This document shows positions 35,020 to 44,891 of a stretch of DNA of 62,186 nucleotides, in pieces. The first letter of the stretch is position 1; every line of letters starts with the position of its first letter. The notes under the pieces were generated by a model that saw only the letters and a list, made by a program, of their open reading frames with translations, searched no databases and had not been told where the DNA came from. The DNA is from Thalassobacillus sp043497085 (GTDB lineage: Bacteria; Bacillota; Bacilli; Bacillales; Halobacillaceae), in assembly GCA_043497085.1 (NCBI GenBank), contig JBIEKI010000021.1; one strand, written 5' to 3'. Made by a program: the position numbers and the translations under genes.

Positions 35020-38000
35020 ATGGCTAACCAGTATAATCTACAGCCGATTATACCCGAAAACGCAAAAGGTATTATAGAAAAGTTCTATCAAGAATTAAAA
35101 AACACCAGTCTGCCGGAAGTAATTGAGGAGACTGTTAATAAAATTATTTCCAGCCAAGAGTTTTATATTTTATCAGAAGAAGATAAACAGTCTGTTAAGT
35201 TATTCTTTTATGTAATTATTGATACTATTAAACAAGGCTGGGAGTTCAAATTTAATGGAGAGTTTTTAGAGGCAGTCCCTCCAGATCAAATAGACAGAAA
35301 AAAAGCTGATTTACCAGAAATTAAAAAAAGAATCAGAAAGGGTTTAGAAGAGGCTAAAAACGAACAGATCAGAGAACCTTCTATTAAAAAGTTTATACTG
35401 AGCCTTGAAAGACCTCGTTGGTACAAGGGAAAGCAAGTCAGTGTGTTAGATCATTTTCTCGACCCAACAGCTTTCTATAATGATATAAACAGAAGGTTAA
35501 ATGCCCCGACAAATATTAGAGAAGATCTTTTATATGATTCAATCGAACCTTATATTCAATTAGCTAATGATGAAAAAGATAAATTTACTAATTTAAAACT
35601 GAAGGATATATGGAGATATGCACGATATAGTTGGTCTCTCCCATTAAGTTCTCAGCCAGGGAGACAAATGCTTTATCTAATTCGTGATGCATCTAGAGAA
35701 TACCATCCAATTATTGGAATAGGCGCTCTGGGGAGCAGTATTGCACAAATTAGTTGCAGAGATAACGAGATAGGCTGGTCTATTGATTCCTTGGAAAAAA
35801 GTAATGATATAAGTGAAAGGTTAGTTGCGTTGGAGGAAGGTATAGAGTCCGGTATTAAGGATATTTATCATACTGATTTGCTGGAGATGGATGAGGTTGA
35901 GAATCCAACTCTAGAGACTTTGGAGAAGTTAAAAAATAAAATAAACGAATTAACAAGTGCATCATCTACTGGTAAGTTAAACACAAAATCATTTAAAAAT
36001 GATGCTATGAAGCCTGAATACAAGATGAAGAGAGCAAATGATTTAGAAGAACTAATACATGCTAGACTAATGTTTAAAAAAGCAAGTCAGTGCACAAAAA
36101 ACGCTCAAGAAAAATATGAATGGCTCATGAAAAGTAAGGATGGTAAACGTGCATTAAAGAATTCAATTAGGAATGTCAAAAAGATTCACATGGGCTCATC
36201 AATAATGGATATAACTACATGTGGAGCAGTACCTCCTTTTAATGAAGTATTAGGAGGAAAATTAGTATCACTGTTAATGACAAGTCCAAAGGTAATAAAT
36301 GATTATTATGAAAAGTACAAAGAAGCAGTAAGTGAAATTGCTAGTAGGAAAAAAGGTGAAAAGGTGGTAAAACCGGCTAAACTAGCAATGTTAGCTACTA
36401 CTAGTCTCTACTATACTGGAAGCAGTCAGTATAATCGAATAAAGTACCAAACTAGTAATGGAAAACTTTCTTTCACTAAGGTAGGAAGAACAAGAGGTTT
36501 TGGATCAGTTCACTTATCTTCTAGAACATATCGGACACTTCAGGATTTATTAAATTCCCACCCTAGTCTAGGACCTGAAAGTTCAGCCTTTTCTGCAGGA
36601 GTTAATTACAAAATGAGGTCAATATCCTCAGGTTTAGGACACTTAGGATTGAGGAAACTTCAACAGCACGAAAATCCGAGGTTAGTGTACCTGGCACCTT
36701 TATTGAATAATTGGCGGGAGTATTTAACTGGAGTAGATAATGAGCCTGATTATATTTATGATATGGCGAACCCAATAGATGAAACAAAAGACCTAATTAG
36801 GTATTGGAAAAAAAGATGGTATGTTGGTAGAATTAAAAAAAGGGAAATTATTCAAAGGCTTAAATCTAAAAATACGCTGAAAATAAGTGATTTTTTCCAA
36901 GTGGAAGTAGAGGACAATAATAATAAGGAAGAAAGTGTTTTTCAGCAGTTAGATTTATTTGGGGGAGAAAATATGACGGACCAACAACCATTATCTTGGG
37001 AAACCCTGGCTGAACTGAAGGATCAGAGGGCCAGTTTTGCAGAAAAGCTAAAACCGAATGAATTAAAAACATTACACATTCAAACTAAGCTCGATACAGG
37101 ACTCTTAGGCCTATTAAATCAGAACAAAAGAGTCTATTTAGTAGGAAGTCCAGGAGATGGAAAAACACATGTTATCAAAAGGTATCAAGAATCTTTTCCG
37201 GAAGGAACTTTTTATCATATGGATGCTAGTGCTGTGGAAGAGGCCACACTAGTTGAAAATTTGGAAAATGCTATTCAAAATAACCTACCAGCAGTAATAG
37301 CGATTAATGAAGGTCCTCTTAGAAAGATTCTTAACAAGTTACCTGAAGAGGAGTCTGGTCTGTTAAGAGAACAATTAGATCGACCATTACTTTATGGTAA
37401 TGAAAATGAAAATACCTACGACGCTCTTGTAATAAACTTAGGCTTAAGGCAGGTATTATCCAGGCCTTTACTAGAAGAGGCCTTAAACACAGTACTAAAA
37501 AAAGTTAATTATGAAGAAGCTCCTGAAAAAGTTAGAAAAAATGTTTCTATGTTACAACGACCACGTGTGAAAGAAAGATTAATAAAGCTATTAGGCTTTT
37601 TAACTAAAAGCGGCAATCATATTACAATGCATCAACTTTTAGGGTTTTTGTCTTATATTATTACAAATGGGGTTACTAAATCAGAGTATTCACATGAAAT
37701 ATTAGATTATTACGATGCAGTTTTCGATTCGAGAAATCCACTCTTCGAATTACTGGAGAGATTTGACCCCGTGAAAATAACCCACCCTCTGGTAGATATG
37801 ATGCTCCATGATGGGAAAGTTGACGTAGAATGGTTAGACGAAACATCTAGGCCGATTACATTTGAGTCAAATAAATTTCATCAACTAAAAAGAAGGTATT
37901 ATTTTGAAGCGGAGAATGGAGATGATTTACTTAATCTACTCCCAGAAGACTACCAAAATTTTTATGATTTACTTGAAGGCTCTTCTGGAAAGAAAAGAGC

Positions 38001-38499
38001 TAAAAAGAGAATTGTAGAAGCTTTATCTAGTTATTTTGGCCAACAAGCAGATGAGGATAAATTACAGGTGTGGACAGGCTTAAAGTATGAATCCAAAAGA
38101 GATCCATCTGTATTTATTTCTAGTCAAACAATAAGTTTAGAACAAATAGAAATTTATGTTCCCAAGCCTAGAACTCAACTTGAAAACCTAATAGAATTCG
38201 AACCGTCAACTATAAGATTATTAGTGAAGCCAAAAGAAGAAAATCAAAAAATTGTAGGGCTAGATATTGATTTAGAACTCTGGCTTTCACTGATGAAAAT
38301 TAAAAGAGGGATATCCAACCTTTATCAGGATCCAGTAATTGTTAGAAGGCTTACATCATTTATGTCACAACTCTCTTCTCAGATTGTCAGCGAATATGGA
38401 AAAGACGCAACAATAAATGTTCAAGATACAGAATCAGGGGCAAAATATGAAATCACTGTATCCTATGAACAAGGAAAGAAAGGAAAATATTACTGGTGA
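35020..38499 (+). CDS. DUF4338 (Druantia DruA-like) domain fused to DptF-like P-loop ATPase
   Basis: An 1159-residue protein in two parts. Residues about 180-520 fit DUF4338: GIGALGSSIAQISCRDNEIGWS, FNEVLGGKLVSLLMTS, TTSLYYTGSSQYNR and VGRTRGFGSVHLS. Residues about 652-1159 resemble DptF, the ATPase of Dnd-linked restriction: Walker A LVGSPGDGKTHVIK (about 707) and VIAINEGPLRK (about 760). An in-frame ATG at 36973 with GGGGGAG in front would give a separate 508-residue DptF-sized product. It starts after TAGGAGTAGAG and its stop overlaps the next gene by four bases. Likely a defence protein; the assignment is by motif only. Confidence 0.65.
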   Translation: MANQYNLQPIIPENAKGIIEKFYQELKNTSLPEVIEETVNKIISSQEFYILSEEDKQSVKLFFYVIIDTIKQGWEFKFNGEFLEAVPPDQIDRKKADLPEIKKRIRKGLEEAKNEQIREPSIKKFILSLERPRWYKGKQVSVLDHFLDPTAFYNDINRRLNAPTNIREDLLYDSIEPYIQLANDEKDKFTNLKLKDIWRYARYSWSLPLSSQPGRQMLYLIRDASREYHPIIGIGALGSSIAQISCRDNEIGWSIDSLEKSNDISERLVALEEGIESGIKDIYHTDLLEMDEVENPTLETLEKLKNKINELTSASSTGKLNTKSFKNDAMKPEYKMKRANDLEELIHARLMFKKASQCTKNAQEKYEWLMKSKDGKRALKNSIRNVKKIHMGSSIMDITTCGAVPPFNEVLGGKLVSLLMTSPKVINDYYEKYKEAVSEIASRKKGEKVVKPAKLAMLATTSLYYTGSSQYNRIKYQTSNGKLSFTKVGRTRGFGSVHLSSRTYRTLQDLLNSHPSLGPESSAFSAGVNYKMRSISSGLGHLGLRKLQQHENPRLVYLAPLLNNWREYLTGVDNEPDYIYDMANPIDETKDLIRYWKKRWYVGRIKKREIIQRLKSKNTLKISDFFQVEVEDNNNKEESVFQQLDLFGGENMTDQQPLSWETLAELKDQRASFAEKLKPNELKTLHIQTKLDTGLLGLLNQNKRVYLVGSPGDGKTHVIKRYQESFPEGTFYHMDASAVEEATLVENLENAIQNNLPAVIAINEGPLRKILNKLPEEESGLLREQLDRPLLYGNENENTYDALVINLGLRQVLSRPLLEEALNTVLKKVNYEEAPEKVRKNVSMLQRPRVKERLIKLLGFLTKSGNHITMHQLLGFLSYIITNGVTKSEYSHEILDYYDAVFDSRNPLFELLERFDPVKITHPLVDMMLHDGKVDVEWLDETSRPITFESNKFHQLKRRYYFEAENGDDLLNLLPEDYQNFYDLLEGSSGKKRAKKRIVEALSSYFGQQADEDKLQVWTGLKYESKRDPSVFISSQTISLEQIEIYVPKPRTQLENLIEFEPSTIRLLVKPKEENQKIVGLDIDLELWLSLMKIKRGISNLYQDPVIVRRLTSFMSQLSSQIVSEYGKDATINVQDTESGAKYEITVSYEQGKKGKYYW

Positions 38500-39965
38500 A
38501 GAATTTTTATGATTTTATAACGCATATTAGCAAGAAGGTGTGGGGATTTAATCTTAATCGTAACGTTAGACCGGTGCATTTTGCTAATGGATTTTACAGG
38601 AGTGTATGTGGCCAAACTAATAATATGGAATTATTAAAAAAGGCTACTACCGGTTATAGTAGAGGAAGATCTAAGGTAACTAATAAACAATTTCTAGCAG
38701 ATATTAGAAATACTTACATTGTAGATGAAGACGACGATCAAGACCTGTTAGAGAAAGTAGGAGAATTGAGGTCGGCGTTGGAGTTACTGCTAAATCAAGA
38801 TAAAGCTTTTTTTGATGGAAGTTTCTCCTCTGCTACACTTTCGCATTATCTTCTAGCTTCCTCGGACCCATCAGACAGTGGAACTGGAAAATTCATGGCA
38901 GAGGTATTGGCAAATGATGAGAGTAAGGATGTCATAAAAATACTTAGAGAAGTATTACAGGATGAAAATGATAATATCTACCTGTTGGCTAGTCCTTTGC
39001 TTTCGACAAAAGACATGGGTGCCGAATTATTCACAAGTGAATCTATTAAAGAAATTATAGAAGATTCGCCTCACCTACAATCTGCACAAGATGCTTTTAT
39101 TAATCTTTCACGCTATAGGCACACTTTAGAAAAAACAGTCTTTTTACAAAGGGTTGTTACTTTAGGCTGCTTTTCAATCTATTTACATTTAACTAACAAG
39201 AAAGACGAATCTAACGAGAATGCATTTTCCCCGATATTTTTAGCTGCACCAGAACCAACACGAGAAATAAGAGAGGTAAGTAGGGCGTCCTTCGCTAGAG
39301 GAAGACAAAGAATAGAGATTGGCTATGAAGAAGGACTAAAGAAAGAGATCGAAAAAGAATGGGGAACGGAATTATCTAAGGAAGATTATATTAAAATAAT
39401 AAAATCACTTCTCCCTGAGCTAGATAACAACCCATCATCAATAAACCAAGATGTACAAATATGGAATAGGTTTATAGAAGATTTTGAGGGTAATCTATTA
39501 GGAACAAGTAATGCCAGTGAAGCCTTTACAAAGGCCTTTGTAAGAACTTCTTTTTCATTCTTCAATAAAGCTAAATCTAATAAAGAAAATCCCGAAAAAG
39601 TCAGTGCCTCAATAGGAAGAAATATTGGCTTAGTATACCCTAGAGAGGGTGGGCCTGGCGACAAATATTATTTGCCTGGCCCTCGATTCTTAGACACATT
39701 AGTTTTTTCATTATTGGACCCTAATGAAGAAATATCTATTGAGGACTTTTGGGATAGAGCATGGGAGAAATTTGGAATAATTACAGGCGCCAGGGGAACT
39801 AAAGATATCAAACGGCTAGCATCATGGGGTATTAGGCAGGTCTCTCCTAAAGAAGCTTCAAAAAATGCTCGAAAGATAACATATGAACTAATTAGAATGG
39901 GATATGTTACCGAATATGCTGATGATATTGCAATGATACGTGGTGGAGGAGTTATTAATGAATAG
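38496..39965 (+). CDS. DptG-like second subunit of the defence operon
   Basis: A 489-residue soluble, mainly helical protein. I recognise no catalytic motif. A conserved-looking stretch near residues 385-430 reads GPGDKYYLPGPRFLDTLVFS then FWDRAWEKFGIITGARG, perhaps a winged helix. It lies between DptF-like and DptH-like genes, with 4-bp and 8-bp overlaps, exactly where DptG sits in dptFGH. The name rests on position and size, not on a clear signature. It may bridge the two ATPases. Confidence 0.5.
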   Translation: MKNFYDFITHISKKVWGFNLNRNVRPVHFANGFYRSVCGQTNNMELLKKATTGYSRGRSKVTNKQFLADIRNTYIVDEDDDQDLLEKVGELRSALELLLNQDKAFFDGSFSSATLSHYLLASSDPSDSGTGKFMAEVLANDESKDVIKILREVLQDENDNIYLLASPLLSTKDMGAELFTSESIKEIIEDSPHLQSAQDAFINLSRYRHTLEKTVFLQRVVTLGCFSIYLHLTNKKDESNENAFSPIFLAAPEPTREIREVSRASFARGRQRIEIGYEEGLKKEIEKEWGTELSKEDYIKIIKSLLPELDNNPSSINQDVQIWNRFIEDFEGNLLGTSNASEAFTKAFVRTSFSFFNKAKSNKENPEKVSASIGRNIGLVYPREGGPGDKYYLPGPRFLDTLVFSLLDPNEEISIEDFWDRAWEKFGIITGARGTKDIKRLASWGIRQVSPKEASKNARKITYELIRMGYVTEYADDIAMIRGGGVINE

Positions 39966-42900
39966 TAATGCTTTAATTCTATCTGCAATGAACGACTTAA
40001 TAAAAATTAAAATGGGTAAGGGTGCCTATGGCCTTGTAATTTTAGGACTTCCTGAATTGCCACTTAAAGAATTGCTTTCATCTCTTAATAATCCTGAGAA
40101 TACTTATGTTAGTTTAATAGGACTTACCAATGAAGAGTCAGGTATTCGGACTTGGGCTAATAATAATGGATGGGATGAAGGTAAAGTAGGGTTTAGTTCC
40201 ACACACGCTGTAGATGTTAGGAACGAAGCGCCGGACAATGCCGCTAAATTAGCTTTTGTTTGGGAGGAGGAAGATAGACTCCACTCATTAATAGAAAGAG
40301 GATATCAATACATTGGTCCAACAGAAATAACTAAGCAGATTTGTGAATTAGGTGTTAGAAATGCTGAAAATGAGCCTCAGAAAAATTTATGGAGGGCATT
40401 AGGATCGGAAACTGTTGCAGGTTTTATTACGCTTGATGGAATAATTAAATACTATCTGAGTCTATTTCCATCTTTAGAGGGACAAAATTCTCAAGGAGTC
40501 GGCATTGAAGCAATAAATAAACCTAGGAAAAATTTAGTTTTATTAAGTTTGTTACCAGACAATGAATTATTGACAGGAAAATACATTGATACCAAGCCTA
40601 TTATTAATAGATTAGTTAGCAATGCCGGAATGGTGGAACAAATCCAACGGGCTGATGAAGAGGACCGACAGGATGCATTGAAAACAATCAAATTGAATTC
40701 AGAAGACCTTGAAATGAAAACTAAGCTGCAAAAAAGCTATAACGCGTATTTACGCCTGACAAGAAGTGATTACAGCGCTTTGTCTGACATGGAACTTAAA
40801 GACGCCTATATTCTCTTGTCGGGTAAGAAGTTAAGTAATTCAAATAACGAAAATGGTGAATCACCTCTTCCTGGTGGGGATGTCGGTCTTCCCGGTGGCG
40901 GGGAGGAATCTCCAGGTGGAGGAGAAGGTTTCCCTGGTGGCGGGGAGGAATCTCCAGGTGGAGGAGAAGGTTTCCCTGGTGGCGGGGAGGAATCTCCAGG
41001 TGGAGGAGAAGGTTTTCCCGGTGGCGGGGAGGAATCCCCAGGTGGAGACGAAGACTTCCGTGGTGGGTCTACTACAGGTGGAGCAGGTAGGCCTAGTAAA
41101 AGAATAGAGTCCTTCGATGACTTACCCACAGCAGCAGTCAAGTTGATAAGTGAGGGAGAAAGAACTGTTCTTAAAGAATTAGTGAGTCAAGCAATAGAAC
41201 TAATTAGAGCAGGTAAGTTTGATAAGAATCTATTAAGTGTTAATCATGAAAGACTTATTATACAGGTTTACTTTAACCCTAATGAAATTGCTGTTTCAAT
41301 AAATGGTAATTTCACCTCAAATGGACGTATGGGCGGTAAGGTACAAGCAGAAGATACTGATTTAGAAGTGATAATTGATAATTTTGGAAGGTTTAAAGAT
41401 AAATCTGAATTTCTAGATGATGTTAGGATTAGGACCTTATTAGAGTTTATGACTAAAGCTAAACAATTGATACCTGATTTCGACGGTGATAATTTATTAA
41501 GCCACTACATTGAAGCGCGGTCAAAACTTCTTAATTATAGTGATCTATTATCAACTGCTCCTTTAGCTTGTTTATTATCCAACGAGGAGACAAGGAAATT
41601 CGCTGTAGAGAGTATTAAAGCCTATGAAGCATTGTTAGAACACCTGGATGAGCATTATCCAAAGCTACACAGAGAGAGTCCAGAGGGCGCGGAATATATA
41701 TATAAGGAAATCTTAGAAATAGATACTATAAAAATTCATTCGAATGATGATATTTCAATATTATTAACGTCTCTTAATCCGTTAGTGATATGGAAATACG
41801 TAGAGATTTCTGAATTAGTTTTAAAAGAAGACGAAAGCCTTCAATCTGATGATACAGAGCTATTGTCCCAGGAACTAAGGAATTTACCAGAGCCCTTATT
41901 AGCTGTGTATGCTCCAGGGAATAGTGAGCAATTTGAGAAATTAGGATTTTCCATGAGGATAGGGTCTCTCCCCTTATATCGATCGATAAGCGTAGAGATA
42001 TCTGATTTAAGTCAAAAAAGTATTGAAACAGCAGCAATTAAATTGGGAAGCTTATATTTTCCTATTAAGGAGAATCTTCGGTTACTCATAGTAGATCCCA
42101 TATCCACCGCTCAAGCCTCAAGGGCTATCAGAAAACTGATAAATAATAATGAATTTAAAAAAGCTACGTTAATAGTGGCTAAAACAGGAAAACGAAAAGA
42201 GGGTACTGAATTACCTTTTGACCCAGTTTTAAAGGAACTTGCTTTTGAAAATAAAGTCGATATAGAAGTATTGAGAATTAAAAATTCTGATCAATTGCAC
42301 AAATATCTTTCAAAAAAGCCTGTACATCTAATAGGAATTTCGGGAGAAAAAACAAAGAATGTTAGTTTGATTGAGAGCGAAGGAACAAAACTTCATCCTT
42401 TGAGCGTGCCACATAAAATTCACCCAGATCCTTTGATGGGGACGATTACTCTTAAGCCTAGAAGTTTGAAGAGTAGCGAAAACGGTATTAATCACCCATT
42501 TAGTATTTATCATAAGATAGTATCTGAGGTTACTGGTAATTATCATTCGGAGTTTAGTATGCAAGAAGCAAGAAAGGCTCCTCTTGAAGAAATTAATAGT
42601 TTGCTGCCATTTTCCCAATTTTTAATAACAATAGGACAAATTCCAGAAGTGATGGGAGCAACCGACTTGTTAAGGTTGACCCAAAATGTAGATATTGCTG
42701 GGGACACTGTTTATACTTCCCATAAAGATAGTATAATTAGCAGGTTGAGTAAGCACCTAAGGAAATTCAATTATAGACCCACTCAAGATGGAATAATGAC
42801 ATTGTTAAGAAGACTACAAGTAGTTGGAGGAGAAGGTATTTTTTCCACTATTACAGAAAAAGGCGAAAATGGCTTGTCAGAAACAGGGGTTAAAGGCTTT

Positions 42901-44823
42901 CTTGGCTTAGCTGTAGCGCTTAATTGGTACGTAAATCATTCTTTAGATGAAAGAAGTGTAGTAATCAGTCTAGATAGTTATCTAGCAAAAAGATGGTTAA
43001 ATAAAAGGAAAGATAACAAAAGAAGTGACTTTCTAGGAATCCGTCAATTAAATGATGGCAGTTATTCGATAGATATTTTAGAAGTGAAAAGCTATGAATC
43101 GACTACCGATGCAGATGTCTTAAATAGTCATGCTGCAGATCAATTAAGGTCAATTGCAAGACTTATAGATAATATGGTAAAGAACCAAGGTGATCTTTTT
43201 ACTGATAGAAGAAGAGAGTTATTAAGGGTACAAATATATCGGGAAGCATTACAGTTAGAAACTAACCATGATGCACAATGGATAAGGGCATTAAATTCCA
43301 TTATTGATGGTTCAAAAAAGGTATCCATTAATTTGATTTTGTTAGAAGTGGCCTTCGATAAAAACATCAATATGACTGATGAAATTTTTACACCAGACAT
43401 AGAAGTGGAGAATCAAGAAGAGTTGGGCAGTACTTCTATAAGAAGGGTGAGATTTGGTGAAGAAGATATTCAGAAATATCTAGAGGATTATGTTGAAAAA
43501 GTCCCTGAAACTACAGCAGAAAACACATCCACTGAAGAAAATAATGCTGAAGTTGAAGACGATTTTAGTAATGAAGAAGAATACTATAATGATGATATTG
43601 AAGTAGACCATCAAGACCATCAAGATCATCAAGATCATCTTGGATCCTCAGATGAGGATAATACTAAATCTGATATAAAAAATACACCGGAACTAATACC
43701 AGATAATGAAGAAGGAAAAATGAAATCTGAAGTAAAGTTTTTATTGGGTAAACAGGTAGGATGGGATAAGCAGGTGTTCTGGGATCATAGACGAAATATA
43801 CCTAATCCACTTGCTAACCACAATATCGTAATTACAGGAGATCCAGGAAAAGGAAAAACTCAAACTATTAAAGGGTTAATACATGAAATAAGAACAAATA
43901 ACATTCCTCTCTTAATATTTGATTTTAAAGATGATTATATTGATTACGATTTTCTTGAAAACGAGTCAGTGCAAAAATTTGATGTAATGGCCGAGGGTTT
44001 ACCTTTTAATCCACTAACCCCTTCAATTGACCCTATAGAGAAAAAATTTACTGCACTTAGTCATATTGTTCAACTTGTAGCAATTATAAAAAGGGTATAT
44101 GGTTTAGGTCCCCAACAGGCTACTAGTCTAAGAAATGCTATTGTTGAAGCTTTCAAGAGAAAAGGAATACAGCCTAATGTACCTACTAAGGAGTCTGCTG
44201 TAAGTGGCTTTCCTACATTTCAAGAGGTCGAGGAAATCCTATATGAAGATGAAAGGAAGAATGCTACTCTAATTGGTCGATTAGATTTACTATTTCAAAT
44301 AGGGATTTTTCCAGATAAGCCTAAAATTGACTTTGATCAATTAATGAAAGGTAGTTATTCGTTAAGGTTATCAACTCTGCCAGATCCAGACAATGAAATT
44401 AAGGCGGCGGTGGCAGAAATAATTATACTAGCACTGCATAATTACTTGATTTCAAAGGAACACCCTAGAAAGTTAACAAGAGCAATTGTTTTAGATGAGG
44501 CTCACCGTGTCAGTAAATCTAGTGCGCTATTAGGATTAATGAGGGAAGGAAGAGCATTTGGAGTGGGTATGCTAATAGCTACTCAGTTTCCAACTGATAT
44601 TCCACAAGATATATATGGTTGTACGGAAACTAAATTATTTTTAGGGAATGACGATTATAGTCATGCAGAGGCATCCGCCAAGAAACTTGAGGGTAGTTCT
44701 TCTAGAAGCAATGTTACTGCTTTAGCTGATCAAATTCGTAGTATGCAACAGTTTAGAGCGGTATTAAGGAATTCACAGAATCCCAATGTGTTCGTGGATT
44801 TACTACCGTATTATAAGAGGTAA
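39958..44823 (+). CDS. DptH-like protein: PD-(D/E)xK-like region plus C-terminal HerA-type ATPase
   Basis: A 1621-residue protein. The N-terminal 300 residues are unassigned; a Gly/Pro/Glu-rich repeat linker follows (about 313-368); a large middle region ends in a PD-(D/E)xK-like site (GSYSIDILEVKSYES, about 1035-1050); an acidic, low-complexity stretch leads to the HerA/FtsK ATPase with Walker A ITGDPGKGKTQT (about 1291-1302) and Walker B AIVLDEAHRV (about 1507-1516). DptH in Dnd restriction has a like size and C-terminal ATPase. The ATG at 39958 follows GGTGGAGGAG. It may load on and cut DNA. Confidence 0.65.
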   Translation: MNSNALILSAMNDLIKIKMGKGAYGLVILGLPELPLKELLSSLNNPENTYVSLIGLTNEESGIRTWANNNGWDEGKVGFSSTHAVDVRNEAPDNAAKLAFVWEEEDRLHSLIERGYQYIGPTEITKQICELGVRNAENEPQKNLWRALGSETVAGFITLDGIIKYYLSLFPSLEGQNSQGVGIEAINKPRKNLVLLSLLPDNELLTGKYIDTKPIINRLVSNAGMVEQIQRADEEDRQDALKTIKLNSEDLEMKTKLQKSYNAYLRLTRSDYSALSDMELKDAYILLSGKKLSNSNNENGESPLPGGDVGLPGGGEESPGGGEGFPGGGEESPGGGEGFPGGGEESPGGGEGFPGGGEESPGGDEDFRGGSTTGGAGRPSKRIESFDDLPTAAVKLISEGERTVLKELVSQAIELIRAGKFDKNLLSVNHERLIIQVYFNPNEIAVSINGNFTSNGRMGGKVQAEDTDLEVIIDNFGRFKDKSEFLDDVRIRTLLEFMTKAKQLIPDFDGDNLLSHYIEARSKLLNYSDLLSTAPLACLLSNEETRKFAVESIKAYEALLEHLDEHYPKLHRESPEGAEYIYKEILEIDTIKIHSNDDISILLTSLNPLVIWKYVEISELVLKEDESLQSDDTELLSQELRNLPEPLLAVYAPGNSEQFEKLGFSMRIGSLPLYRSISVEISDLSQKSIETAAIKLGSLYFPIKENLRLLIVDPISTAQASRAIRKLINNNEFKKATLIVAKTGKRKEGTELPFDPVLKELAFENKVDIEVLRIKNSDQLHKYLSKKPVHLIGISGEKTKNVSLIESEGTKLHPLSVPHKIHPDPLMGTITLKPRSLKSSENGINHPFSIYHKIVSEVTGNYHSEFSMQEARKAPLEEINSLLPFSQFLITIGQIPEVMGATDLLRLTQNVDIAGDTVYTSHKDSIISRLSKHLRKFNYRPTQDGIMTLLRRLQVVGGEGIFSTITEKGENGLSETGVKGFLGLAVALNWYVNHSLDERSVVISLDSYLAKRWLNKRKDNKRSDFLGIRQLNDGSYSIDILEVKSYESTTDADVLNSHAADQLRSIARLIDNMVKNQGDLFTDRRRELLRVQIYREALQLETNHDAQWIRALNSIIDGSKKVSINLILLEVAFDKNINMTDEIFTPDIEVENQEELGSTSIRRVRFGEEDIQKYLEDYVEKVPETTAENTSTEENNAEVEDDFSNEEEYYNDDIEVDHQDHQDHQDHLGSSDEDNTKSDIKNTPELIPDNEEGKMKSEVKFLLGKQVGWDKQVFWDHRRNIPNPLANHNIVITGDPGKGKTQTIKGLIHEIRTNNIPLLIFDFKDDYIDYDFLENESVQKFDVMAEGLPFNPLTPSIDPIEKKFTALSHIVQLVAIIKRVYGLGPQQATSLRNAIVEAFKRKGIQPNVPTKESAVSGFPTFQEVEEILYEDERKNATLIGRLDLLFQIGIFPDKPKIDFDQLMKGSYSLRLSTLPDPDNEIKAAVAEIIILALHNYLISKEHPRKLTRAIVLDEAHRVSKSSALLGLMREGRAFGVGMLIATQFPTDIPQDIYGCTETKLFLGNDDYSHAEASAKKLEGSSSRSNVTALADQIRSMQQFRAVLRNSQNPNVFVDLLPYYKR
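40894..41061 (+). repeat. Four tandem 42-bp repeats inside the DptH-like gene
   Basis: Units start at 40894, 40936, 40978 and 41020; the last is degenerate. Each encodes GGGEESPGGGEGFP. Multiples of three keep the frame, so copy number can change without breaking the gene. Confidence 0.9.
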
Positions 44824-44839
44824 TAGAATATTTATTATG

Positions 44840-44874
44840 ATTAAAGCCCTACCTATATGGTTAGGGCTTTAATC
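44840..44874 (+). terminator. Terminator of the three-gene defence operon
   Basis: A 13-bp stem (ATTAAAGCCCTA/TAGGGCTTTAAT) with a nine-base loop, just after the DptH-like stop. The SfsA-like gene that follows is therefore largely a separate transcript. Confidence 0.85.
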
Positions 44875-44891
44875 TTAAAGGTGGAGGAGTT

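Noticed and set aside
40853..41107. Repeats resembling a CRISPR-like or satellite array
   Set aside because: No unique spacers; the 42-bp units are in frame inside the DptH-like gene. Other-frame ORFs here are shadows.
35020..44823. Complete Druantia system
   Set aside because: Only a DUF4338 domain is shared. There is no DruE-type DUF1998 helicase, and the ATPases are DptF/HerA-like.
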